A DNA stretch of 64,000 bases from Gaiellasilicea sp963745775 (GTDB taxonomy: Bacteria; Actinomycetota; Thermoleophilia; Gaiellales; Gaiellaceae), in NCBI GenBank assembly GCA_963745775.1, contig CAVUYY010000011.1:124001-188000 (forward strand). The letters are read 5' to 3'. Each line of letters starts with the position of its first letter. Positions within the stretch are counted from its first letter, which is position 1. Under the pieces are notes generated by a model that was given only the letters and a program-made list of their open reading frames with translations, was not told where the DNA came from and did not search any database. The position numbers were made by a program, and so were the translations under genes. Positions 52,867 to 59,869 of the stretch are shown here, piece after piece.

Positions 52867-53577
52867 ATGACCTCAGTAGTACAGGAGCCCGCGTTGCCCG
52901 ACACCACCATCGACGTCCTGGACAAGGGCTTCCTCGCCCTCGACGGAGCCCTCGCCTCCGACCTCGCGGTCGTGAACGGTGCGCGCGTCTCCTTCAACCA
53001 GGAGTCGGACGAGCTTTCCGAGCGCGACGAAGGGCTGATTCGGTTCCTGATCCGCGAGCGGCACGGAAGTCCCTTCGAGCACGGCTACTTCCGGTTCCTC
53101 GTCAAGGCGCCGCTCTTCGTCGTCCGCGAGCACCACCGTCATCGAGCGGGGCACTCCTACAACGAATGGAGTGGCCGCTACGCGAAGATGGATGCGGAGT
53201 TCTACATCCCCGACAACGTCCGCACGCAGGTCGGCAAACCCGGCGCCTACTCGTTCGAGCCCGTCGACGAGGAGACGCGCGAGGCAACCCGGCGCGAGAT
53301 CGAGGAGAACGCGGAGCACGCTTTCGCGACCTACGAGCGCCTGCTCGAGCAGGGGGTCGCGAAGGAGGTCGCGCGCAGCGTCCTGCCCCTCTCCACGTAC
53401 ACGAAGTACTACTGGAGCTGCAATCCCCGGAGCCTGATGCACTTTTGCGGGCTTCGGAACCACGAGAGCGCCCAGTTCGAGATTCGCCAGTATGCGGCCG
53501 CGGCCGAGTCGTTTCTCGAGCTGCTGATGCCGATCACGCACGCCGCGTTCGTCGCGAACGGCCGAACGGCGCCGTAG
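52867..53577 (+). CDS. thyX: Flavin-dependent thymidylate synthase
   Basis: Makes dTMP from dUMP using FAD and methylene-THF. FLIRERHGSPFEHGYFRFLV and the ThyX motif RHRAGHSYNEWSGRY (residues 91-105) are present; the spacing between RHR and Ser is one residue longer than the textbook RHRxxS. SVLPLSTYTKYYWSCNPRSL and FCGLRNHESAQFEIRQYA complete the active site. 236 residues from ATG 52867; ATG 52858 adds three codons. Its stop abuts that of the convergent anti-sigma gene with no gap. Confidence 0.94.
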   Translation: MTSVVQEPALPDTTIDVLDKGFLALDGALASDLAVVNGARVSFNQESDELSERDEGLIRFLIRERHGSPFEHGYFRFLVKAPLFVVREHHRHRAGHSYNEWSGRYAKMDAEFYIPDNVRTQVGKPGAYSFEPVDEETREATRREIEENAEHAFATYERLLEQGVAKEVARSVLPLSTYTKYYWSCNPRSLMHFCGLRNHESAQFEIRQYAAAAESFLELLMPITHAAFVANGRTAP

Positions 53578-54159
53578 CTACGTCGAGAGGAGCGGCTCCT
53601 CGGAGCCGCGATGCGTCACGACCCAGCCGTCGTAGCGCCTGAATCCGTACGGAACCGTGAGCACGACCTCGGTTACCCCCTCGCCGACGATGAAGCGTCC
53701 GCACGAGTCCGCGAGCTCTCCTTCGCGCGTCAGCCAGAGCTCGTAGAAGTCGTCGCGGCTCTGACTCACGCGCAGACCTCGGACGCGCACGACCATCGGC
53801 CAGTTGCCGACCTCGTCCTGCTCCAGGATCTCGATCGAGGCCGAGGAGCCGACGCCGGCTCCGACCCCGGCCATCGACACCGTTCGGAATGTCGACACGT
53901 CGTCGCTTCGCCCGCCGAGGAGGTAACCCGAGCCGAAGGCGACCGCCGCGAGCGCGGCGGCAATCAGGACGAGCGTGTAGCGACGGCGCTGCGGGAGCAG
54001 CCGTACAGGCTCGGGAGCAGGCGGCTCGCGAAGATCGGAGGGAATCTCAGGCGGCGGACCCGCTTGCACGAGCAGCTCGTGGACGCGCTCGAGCCGCGCG
54101 CGCTCGCTGGGATCCAGGTCTTCGACCCCGCCGACGAGCTCCTCGAAGCGATCCTTCAC
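53578..54159 (-). CDS. Anti-sigma factor (RskA-like), single membrane helix
   Basis: Soluble N-terminus (residues 1-60, a short anti-sigma region without the zinc Cys/His motif), one membrane helix (YTLVLIAAALAAVAFGSGYL) and an outer domain with DDFYELWLTREGELADSCGR, matching RskA-type anti-sigma-K proteins. 193 residues. The GTG start overlaps the stop of the ECF sigma gene, so the two are translated together, as expected for a sigma/anti-sigma pair. The signal that releases the sigma factor is unknown. Confidence 0.87.
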   Translation of the reverse strand: MKDRFEELVGGVEDLDPSERARLERVHELLVQAGPPPEIPSDLREPPAPEPVRLLPQRRRYTLVLIAAALAAVAFGSGYLLGGRSDDVSTFRTVSMAGVGAGVGSSASIEILEQDEVGNWPMVVRVRGLRVSQSRDDFYELWLTREGELADSCGRFIVGEGVTEVVLTVPYGFRRYDGWVVTHRGSEEPLLST

Positions 54160-54755
54160 CGGAGCTCCCCGTCGAGGACGTCCGCGAGCCGGGCCAGAGC
54201 GCTCCGCGTCCGCGTCTTCACCGTTCCGAGCGGCACCTGCAGGAACTCGGCGACCTCGCTCTGCGACAGCCCGCCCCAGTAGGCGAGCTCGATCACGGGC
54301 CGCTCGTGCTCGGGAAGCTCCTCGATCGCGCGGTGCACCCGCCAGGAGAGCCAGGACGCCTCGGCCTGCTCTGCCGGCCCGGCGCCGTCGTCGGGCTGCT
54401 CGGCCGGCTCGGCCACCGGCTCAGGCCGGCGGCGGGCGCTGTCCACGACCGAGTTGCGGGCAACCGTGTAGAGCCAGGCTCCCCCGGTGCCTCGCTCCGC
54501 GTCGTAGGTGCCGGCCGAGCGCCAGACGGCCGCGAAGGCGTCCTGCAGCGCGTCCTCTGCGCGACCGCGATCATTGAGCCGGCGCAGCGCGAGCCCGAGC
54601 ACGGATCGGGCGTAACGGCGATAGAGCTCGTCGAAGGCGTCGCGGTCGCCGTCGCCGACTCGCTCGATCAACTCGCCGTCGGTTCGCTCGGGATCCGCCA
54701 CGCGCTCGGTCTCCCTCGCAGCAGCGCGGGGCACACTGCGGCCCGAAATCGTCAT
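54156..54755 (-). CDS. ECF-type RNA polymerase sigma factor (SigK-like)
   Basis: Region 2 is AFDELYRRYARSVLGLALRR with AEDALQDAFAAVWRSAGTY and GAWLYTVARNSVVDSARRRP; region 4 is LPEHERPVIELAYWGGLSQS with the HTH EVAEFLQVPLGTVKTRTRSA. About 200 residues; ATG 54755 or ATG 54767. It lies between an SDR gene upstream and its anti-sigma factor downstream, in one tight operon with superoxide dismutase, which suggests a redox or envelope stress response. Target promoters are unknown. Confidence 0.92.
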   Translation of the reverse strand: MTISGRSVPRAAARETERVADPERTDGELIERVGDGDRDAFDELYRRYARSVLGLALRRLNDRGRAEDALQDAFAAVWRSAGTYDAERGTGGAWLYTVARNSVVDSARRRPEPVAEPAEQPDDGAGPAEQAEASWLSWRVHRAIEELPEHERPVIELAYWGGLSQSEVAEFLQVPLGTVKTRTRSALARLADVLDGELR

Positions 54756-54776
54756 GGCCGCCTCCATCCACAGGCT

Positions 54777-55439
54777 TTACGCATCCGCTGCACCCCTGGA
54801 TTGGAGCAGACGGCCGCCGTCCACGACGAGGGTCGTCCCGGTGACGAACTCGGCCGACGCGAGGTACAGGATCGCGTCCGCGACGTCGCCTGGCGAACCG
54901 ACCCGGCCGACGAGGGTCTCGGCCGCGCGTCGATCCTCCTGCCCCGGCTCGACTGCGACCGGTCCCGGCGCGACCCCGCAGACGCGAATCTCGGGCGCCA
55001 GCGCACGGGCGAGCGTCCGGGTCAGCATCGCCTGCGCCGCCTTCGCCGCGCAGTGCGCCGCGAAGCTGGGCCACGGCTGATACCCCGCGACGTCCTCGAG
55101 CATGATCACGAGGCCGCGCGTCCGTCGCAGGTGCTCGGCCGCCGCCTGACTGACGAAGAAGCTTCCCTTGACGGTCGCGCCGAGGGCGGCGTCGAGCTGC
55201 GCCTCCGTAACCGCCTCGAACGGCGTCGGCTCGAAACCGGCGGAGGCACCGTTGATGACGACGTCCAGCCCGCCGAGCTCCGCCGCCGCACGCGTCACGA
55301 GCGCCCGCGCCGCCTCTGCTTGGGAGAGGTCGCCGTCGCGGCTCCCGGCCGCGAGGACCGCCCAGCCTTCGGACTCGAGCCGGCGGGCGACGGCGGCGCC
55401 GAGCTTGCCCGTGCCGCCCGTGAGCAGCGCGCGGGTCAG
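54777..55439 (-). CDS. Short-chain dehydrogenase/reductase, CTG start
   Basis: Classical SDR: cofactor loop LLTGGTGKLGAAVARRLESE, DVVINGASAGFEPTPFEAV, and VCGVAPGPVAVEPG plus EFVTGTTLVVDGGRLL near the end. At the Tyr-x3-Lys position it reads FAAHCAAKAAQAML, with His or Phe in place of Tyr, so catalysis is doubtful. 220 residues. No ATG, GTG or TTG precedes the cofactor loop; CTG at 55439 overlaps the sodA stop (CTGA) and gives LTRALLTGGTGKLG, the natural N-terminus. The pteridine reductase-like family is possible. Confidence 0.85.
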   Translation of the reverse strand: MTRALLTGGTGKLGAAVARRLESEGWAVLAAGSRDGDLSQAEAARALVTRAAAELGGLDVVINGASAGFEPTPFEAVTEAQLDAALGATVKGSFFVSQAAAEHLRRTRGLVIMLEDVAGYQPWPSFAAHCAAKAAQAMLTRTLARALAPEIRVCGVAPGPVAVEPGQEDRRAAETLVGRVGSPGDVADAILYLASAEFVTGTTLVVDGGRLLQSRGAADA

Positions 55440-56050
55440 CTCGCCTGCTCGAACCGCTTCGCCACCTCGTCCCAGTTGACGACGTCCCACCACGCCGCCA
55501 GGTAGTCCGGCCGCTTGTTCTGATACTTCAGGTAATAGGCGTGCTCCCAGACGTCGATCCCGAGGATCGGCGTCTTCCCCTCGGAGATCGGCGAGTCCTG
55601 GTTCGCGGTCGACATCACGCTGAGGGTGCCGCCGTCCGAGACGAGCCAGGTCCAGCCGGAGCCGAACCGCTTCACGCCCGCGTCGTTGACCGCGGTCTTG
55701 AGCGCGTCGAAGCTCTCGAACGCCTCGTCGATCGCGCTCGCGAGCGCGCCGCTCGGACCGCCGCCGGCTCCATCGCCTGAGGGCCCCATGATCTCCCAGA
55801 AAAAGGTGTGGTTGACATGGCCGCCGACGTTGTTCCGGACGGCCGCGCGAATCTCCTCGGGCACGGAATCGAGGCTCTGCAGGATCTCCTCGGCGTCCTT
55901 GTCGGCCCACTCGGTGCCGTCGAGCGCCTTGTTCGCGTTGTCGACGTAGGCCTGGTGATGCTTGTCGTGATGGATCCGCATCGTCTGCTCGTCGATCGTC
56001 GGCTCGAGCGCGGCGTAGTCGTACGGGAGGTCGGGCAGGGTGAGCGGCAT
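55436..56050 (-). CDS. sodA: Superoxide dismutase (Fe/Mn), SodA
   Basis: Converts superoxide to peroxide and oxygen. Metal ligands: His27 in MRIHHDKHHQAYV, His in GGHVNHTFFWEIM, Asp and His in ILGIDVWEHAYYLKYQ. 204 residues, complete. SNVGGHVNHTFFWEIM-type context and GSGWTWLVS match Mn-type enzymes, though metal preference cannot be settled. ATG 56050, with GGAG a few bases upstream. It heads an operon (SDR, ECF sigma, anti-sigma follow with 4-10 base junctions) and is divergent from a second SOD gene, 84 bases away. Confidence 0.95.
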   Translation of the reverse strand: MPLTLPDLPYDYAALEPTIDEQTMRIHHDKHHQAYVDNANKALDGTEWADKDAEEILQSLDSVPEEIRAAVRNNVGGHVNHTFFWEIMGPSGDGAGGGPSGALASAIDEAFESFDALKTAVNDAGVKRFGSGWTWLVSDGGTLSVMSTANQDSPISEGKTPILGIDVWEHAYYLKYQNKRPDYLAAWWDVVNWDEVAKRFEQAS

Positions 56051-56134
56051 CGAAGGGCTCCTCTGTCGGTTCGGCTTGGGCGCCCGAAGGATATGCTCCG
56101 CGCCGTTCCCGTCGCCCCATTGGAGGTTCCGAGC

Positions 56135-56746
56135 ATGTCGAGTTACGAGGAGATCAGGCCCCGCGAGCTGAAGCCGGCGCTGCTCGAGCTCGACGGGATC
56201 TCGCGCGCGTCCGTCGAGGCCCACTACAAGCTCTACGAGGGCTATGTGGGGAAGCGGAACGAGATTCTCGGGAAGCTGGCTGCGGCCGATCTCGGCAGCG
56301 CGAACCAGGTCTACTCGGAGGTGCGCGGCCTCAAGGTCGAGCTGTCGTTTGCGATCGGCGGGATCAAGAACCACGAGGTCTACTTCGAGCACCTCGGCGG
56401 CGATGGGGGAGGCCCGAGCGGCGCCGTCGCGGGTCTGATCTCCCGCGACTTCGGCTCCGCGGAGTCGTGGCAGGCCGATCTGAAGGCGACGGGGATGGCC
56501 GGCCGCGGCTGGGCCTGGACCGCGTACGACTGGGACGAGGGTCGGCTCTTCAACTACCTCGGCGACGCCCAGAACACGTATCCGATCTGGAACGCAACCC
56601 CGCTCGTCGCGCTCGACGTCTACGAGCACGCCTACTTCCTGGACTTCCAGACCGACCGCGGCGCCTACATCGACGCGTTCTTCGCGAACCTCGACTGGGC
56701 CGTCGTCAACGACTGGGTCGCGAAGTACCAGATTCCGCTCAAGTAA
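56135..56746 (+). CDS. Second Fe/Mn-type superoxide dismutase-like protein
   Basis: 203 residues, only distantly similar to SodA next door but with the same ligand pattern: His in RASVEAHYKLYEGYVGKRN, His in GGIKNHEVYFEHLGGDGGG, Asp/His in VALDVYEHAYFLDFQTDRG. GRGWAWTAYDWDEGRLFNYL replaces the usual SGWTWL. The N-terminus (PRELKPALLELDGISRASVE) lacks the typical LPYDYAALEP start, so it belongs to a divergent SOD branch. All four ligands suggest it is active. TGGAGG stands upstream of the ATG. PlsY follows after 4 bases. Confidence 0.88.
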   Translation: MSSYEEIRPRELKPALLELDGISRASVEAHYKLYEGYVGKRNEILGKLAAADLGSANQVYSEVRGLKVELSFAIGGIKNHEVYFEHLGGDGGGPSGAVAGLISRDFGSAESWQADLKATGMAGRGWAWTAYDWDEGRLFNYLGDAQNTYPIWNATPLVALDVYEHAYFLDFQTDRGAYIDAFFANLDWAVVNDWVAKYQIPLK

Positions 56747-56750
56747 GCCC

Positions 56751-57344
56751 ATGACGACCGCGCTCGTGCTCGTCGGGGCCTACCTGCTCGGCTCCGTGCC
56801 GTTCGGCTACTGGATGGTTCGGGTCGTGAAGGGGGAGGACGTTCGCGCCGTGGGCAGCGGCAACATCGGCGCGACGAACGTGTGGCGCACCTACGGACGC
56901 AGCTACGGGATCCCCGTCGTCCTCTTCGACATCGCCAAGGGCTTCGTGCCCGCTCTCGTCGGGACGATCCTCGTCGACGAGCTGGTCGGCGCGCTTGCCG
57001 GCGGGCTCGCGATGCTCGGGCACTGGCGCCCGCTCTTCCTGCGCTTCCGCAAGGGAGGCAAGGCGGTGGCGACCGCTGGAGGAACGTTGTTCGGGATCGC
57101 CCCGCTCCTCGGGCTGATTGGTCTGGCGATCTGGGTCGTGACCTTCCTCGTCAGCCGCTACGCCTCGGTCGCCTCGATTACGACGGCGATCTCGTTGCCA
57201 TTCGTCGGGCTCGCGCTCGGGGAGCCGTGGCCGGTGCTCGTGTTCGCTGGAGCCGCAGGCTTCGCCGTCCTGCTCCTGCACCGGCCCAACCTCGCCCGCC
57301 TGCGCGCAGGCACCGAGAGCCGCTTTCGGCTTCGCCGCGCCTAG
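56751..57344 (+). CDS. plsY: Glycerol-3-phosphate acyltransferase PlsY
   Basis: Transfers an acyl group from acyl-phosphate to glycerol-3-phosphate, the first step of membrane lipid synthesis. Integral membrane with about five helices. The three cytoplasmic motifs are present: VGSGNIGATNVWRTYG, MLGHWRPLFLRFRKGGKAVA (RKGGKAVATAGG) and VSRYASVASITTAI. 197 residues. It overlaps the convergent folE2 gene by 4 bases. The second acyltransferase, PlsC, is at 28.4 kb. Confidence 0.94.
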   Translation: MTTALVLVGAYLLGSVPFGYWMVRVVKGEDVRAVGSGNIGATNVWRTYGRSYGIPVVLFDIAKGFVPALVGTILVDELVGALAGGLAMLGHWRPLFLRFRKGGKAVATAGGTLFGIAPLLGLIGLAIWVVTFLVSRYASVASITTAISLPFVGLALGEPWPVLVFAGAAGFAVLLLHRPNLARLRAGTESRFRLRRA

Positions 57345-58315
57345 CTTCGGAGCCAGTCGGCGAGGGAGGTGTGCCTCGGCGCCGGCTCTCCGGAGCTCAG
57401 CTCGGCTCGGAGCTCGGCGACCGTGCCCTCTCGCTCGGCGAGCACGTCGTGGGAGTGGATCGTCTCGAAGTTGACCTGGCGCGAGAAGAGGAAATCGCCT
57501 TCGCCCAGATCGGTGAAAGCAGCGAGCGCGGACGCCAGCGCGATCCGCACCGAGTCCTCGACGAAGCGCGGCTGGAGATGGGCGTGCTCGACGACGAAGA
57601 GCTCGTCCGGCCGTTTCAGCAGCTCGTAGATCGGCGAGCTCATCGAGCCTTCGACGATCGCGACCAGGTCGTTTGCGTCGAGCTGGCGATCGCTGCCCAC
57701 GTAGAGCGTTCCTCGCCCACGCTGGTTGTGGGTGGCGATGGGGACAAGGGTCAGGATCCGCTCGACGTCGCCGTCCTCGAAGCCGGCCTCGGCCAGCCGT
57801 TCGGCGGCGCGACCTCGGACGAGGCCCTGCGCGCAAGGACACGCGTTGATCCCGTTTGCCTCGACCCCCACGACGCGCCGGACGCCCGTCGTCGAGGCAG
57901 CGGCGATTCCGACGAGCGAGACCATCTCCTGCGTCGCGAGGCCGCTCACCGGCGTCTTCCGCCGGACGGGCCAGCGTGCCGTGATTCGCGCCTCGGCGCG
58001 AAGCGCGCCCTGACGCTCGACGATCTGGCGAGCGATCTGCTCGGCCAGCATCTCCACGTGCAGCGCCTCCGAGCCGACGACCGCCTCGATCGCTTCCTCG
58101 AAGAGCTCCGGGAAGCGCGACATGTGGACGCCTTTCTGGGTGCGATCGAGGTCGACGGTGCACTGGATCTCGGCAGCCATCACGGTCTCGCGACCCTCGT
58201 GCCGGACGCGGATCGCCTTCGAGACGTTCGCGACGCCGGCCCGCGTCAGGGAGAGACGGACCTCGGGCGCCGACGCCTGGAGATCCTGAGCGAGCAGGTC
58301 TGGCGTCCTGGCCAT
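57341..58315 (-). CDS. folE2: GTP cyclohydrolase FolE2 (type IB)
   Basis: Opens GTP to dihydroneopterin triphosphate for folate synthesis, using varied metals rather than only zinc. CTVDLDRTQKGVHMSRFPEL is the family signature, the active-site Cys is in GINACPCAQGLVR, and LVPIATHNQRGRGTLYVG plus FVEHAHLQPRFVED-type sequence carry the metal/His region. 324 residues, ATG 58315. A 19-base gap separates it from the divergent kinase-like gene. FolE2 often serves under zinc shortage; I see no Zur site here. Confidence 0.92.
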   Translation of the reverse strand: MARTPDLLAQDLQASAPEVRLSLTRAGVANVSKAIRVRHEGRETVMAAEIQCTVDLDRTQKGVHMSRFPELFEEAIEAVVGSEALHVEMLAEQIARQIVERQGALRAEARITARWPVRRKTPVSGLATQEMVSLVGIAAASTTGVRRVVGVEANGINACPCAQGLVRGRAAERLAEAGFEDGDVERILTLVPIATHNQRGRGTLYVGSDRQLDANDLVAIVEGSMSSPIYELLKRPDELFVVEHAHLQPRFVEDSVRIALASALAAFTDLGEGDFLFSRQVNFETIHSHDVLAEREGTVAELRAELSSGEPAPRHTSLADWLRS

Positions 58316-58334
58316 CCGGTTACGCTAGCAACCG

Positions 58335-58889
58335 GTGTCCGAGGACTTCTCCCGTCTCGTCTCCCTCGCGTGCCACGACCTGCGGACGCCTCTCGCGACG
58401 ATCCAGGGGTTCGCGAAGACGCTGATCCGCCAGGACGTCGGCGAGCCGACCGCCCGTTATCTCGGAATCATCGATGCGGCGGGTGACGAGCTCGTCCAGC
58501 TGCTCGACCTCCTCTCGATCGCGGCCCGGATCGAGGGTGGACGCTACGAGCCGATCCTGGGCACGGTCGACTCGCTCGAGCTCGTGCAGGCTGCTGTTCC
58601 CGGCGCCACGGGTGAGGGCGCGAGCGTTCAGGCAGACGCCGCTCCGCTCGAACGCTCACTCGCAGGGCTGGCGCGGGCGGCCTCTCGTCATGGCGGCGTC
58701 GAGGTCTCGGCGGTCGTAGCGGGCACCCGGGTGTCGATCGAGCCTGTCGTCCCGGACGCTGCTCCGATCGTGCTCGGCGAGGACCCGAGGGATCTCGGCG
58801 CCTCGGTCGCCGTCAGGGTCATTCGCGCGCTGGGCGGCGAGGTCGCGCTCGACGGCGAGCGGCTCGTGGTCACGCTTCCGGCCGCCTGA
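58335..58889 (+). CDS. HisKA-domain protein with degenerate or missing ATPase
   Basis: Starts directly with a histidine-kinase dimerisation/phospho-acceptor helix: FSRLVSLACHDLRTPLATIQ and GFAKTLIRQDVGEPTARYLG, IIDAAGDELVQLLDLLSIAA. The remaining ~100 residues have the length of part of an ATPase domain and end GGEVALDGERLVVTLPA, like the last strands of HATPase_c, but the N box, DxGxG and GxGL motifs are not recognisable. 184 residues, no membrane segment. It may be a phosphotransfer or regulatory remnant. GTG start 19 bases from divergent folE2. Confidence 0.75.
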   Translation: MSEDFSRLVSLACHDLRTPLATIQGFAKTLIRQDVGEPTARYLGIIDAAGDELVQLLDLLSIAARIEGGRYEPILGTVDSLELVQAAVPGATGEGASVQADAAPLERSLAGLARAASRHGGVEVSAVVAGTRVSIEPVVPDAAPIVLGEDPRDLGASVAVRVIRALGGEVALDGERLVVTLPAA

Positions 58890-58927
58890 GACTCGCCACG
58901 CCAGCGGAAGGGCGTCCGCATCCGCCA

Positions 58928-58994
58928 GGTCCGAGGGACAGTCCCTGGGACGTGTCCGTTTCGGTCATGTCTGAGGGACAGTCCCTCGGACATG
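58928..58994. repeat. REP-like palindrome doublet, locus 5
   Basis: Unit a at 58928-58951 (core CCGAGGGA-CAG-TCCCTGGG). Unit b at 58966-58994, 13-base arms around CAG with a single mismatch. Between the units is CCGTTTCGG, a flank also seen at loci 1 and 4. It lies between the convergent kinase-like and Fpg genes. Confidence 0.87.
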
Positions 58995-59028
58995 TCCCGC
59001 AAACTCACGTCCTCACCGAACCTGATCG

Positions 59029-59856
59029 TTAGCGGAGCAGGCGGGAAAGCCGACGGTCTTTCAGGATGCGACCACCGGTCTGGCAGGCGGGGCAGTAGAA
59101 GACCGTGTGCTCGTCGTAGTCGACCTGGTGAATGGGGTCTCCGCAGCGCGGACATGGCTCACCCAGTCGTCGATGGACGAGGTACACGTCCTTGTCGCCC
59201 TTGCCCGCCTCACGGAGCTCGAGCGCCCGTGCGAGGTCGTCGTGGATCGCCACCGCGAGGCGCTCGATCTCGTCATCCGTCAACTGCGTCGTCAGCGCGA
59301 ACGGCGACAGGCCCGCGCGATTCAAGATCTCGTTGGCGTGCGCACGGCCGATTCCGGCGATCGCCCGCTGGTCTCGAAGGAACGAGTGGAGTCGTCGATT
59401 CTCCGCGCGGAGGATCTCGCGCAGCTGCGCGGCGTCGAGGTCATCCGCCTCCGGTCCGAGGTGGGCGAGCTCGACTTCGGTCTGCGCCGGTGTCTCCAGC
59501 CAGACGCCGGCGCGCTTCTTCGAGCCGGCCTCGGTGAGCACGAGCTCGCCGCCGCTCTCGAACCGGAGTCGAAAGGCCGGGGTCTTCGGGCCTTTCGCGC
59601 CGGACTCGAGGAAGCGAATCCGGCCGGCGCTCATCAGGTGGATCCGGAGCACGAGCTCTCCGTCGGCCGTCGGGAAGAGCAGCCACTTTCCCCGTCTCCT
59701 CGCTGCTGCGAGCCGTCGCCCCTCGAGCGCGGAGAGCGGGGGGTCGAAGGTCTTGAGCGTCGCGATGTGCGCCGGGCCTGCCCGGAGCACCGGCGACGTC
59801 GAGACGGGGCCTTCGAGGCCCCGGATCCATGCTTCGACCTCGGGCAACTCCGGCAC
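59029..59856 (-). CDS. mutM: Formamidopyrimidine-DNA glycosylase/endonuclease VIII family (Fpg/Nei)
   Basis: Removes oxidised bases. The N-terminus PELPEVEAWIRGLEG gives the catalytic Pro1-Glu2 after Met removal, RRRGKWLLFPTADGELVLRI has the conserved beta-hairpin Lys, and GIGRAHANEILNRAGLSPF is the helix-two-turn-helix. The C-terminal zinc finger has CPRCGDPIHQVDYDEHTVFY then CPACQTGGRILKDRRLSRLL. 275 residues; GTG start. Whether it prefers 8-oxoG (Fpg) or pyrimidines (Nei) cannot be told. Divergent from the asparaginase gene by 13 bases. Confidence 0.92.
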   Translation of the reverse strand: MPELPEVEAWIRGLEGPVSTSPVLRAGPAHIATLKTFDPPLSALEGRRLAAARRRGKWLLFPTADGELVLRIHLMSAGRIRFLESGAKGPKTPAFRLRFESGGELVLTEAGSKKRAGVWLETPAQTEVELAHLGPEADDLDAAQLREILRAENRRLHSFLRDQRAIAGIGRAHANEILNRAGLSPFALTTQLTDDEIERLAVAIHDDLARALELREAGKGDKDVYLVHRRLGEPCPRCGDPIHQVDYDEHTVFYCPACQTGGRILKDRRLSRLLR

Positions 59857-59869
59857 GTACCCTCCTCGC

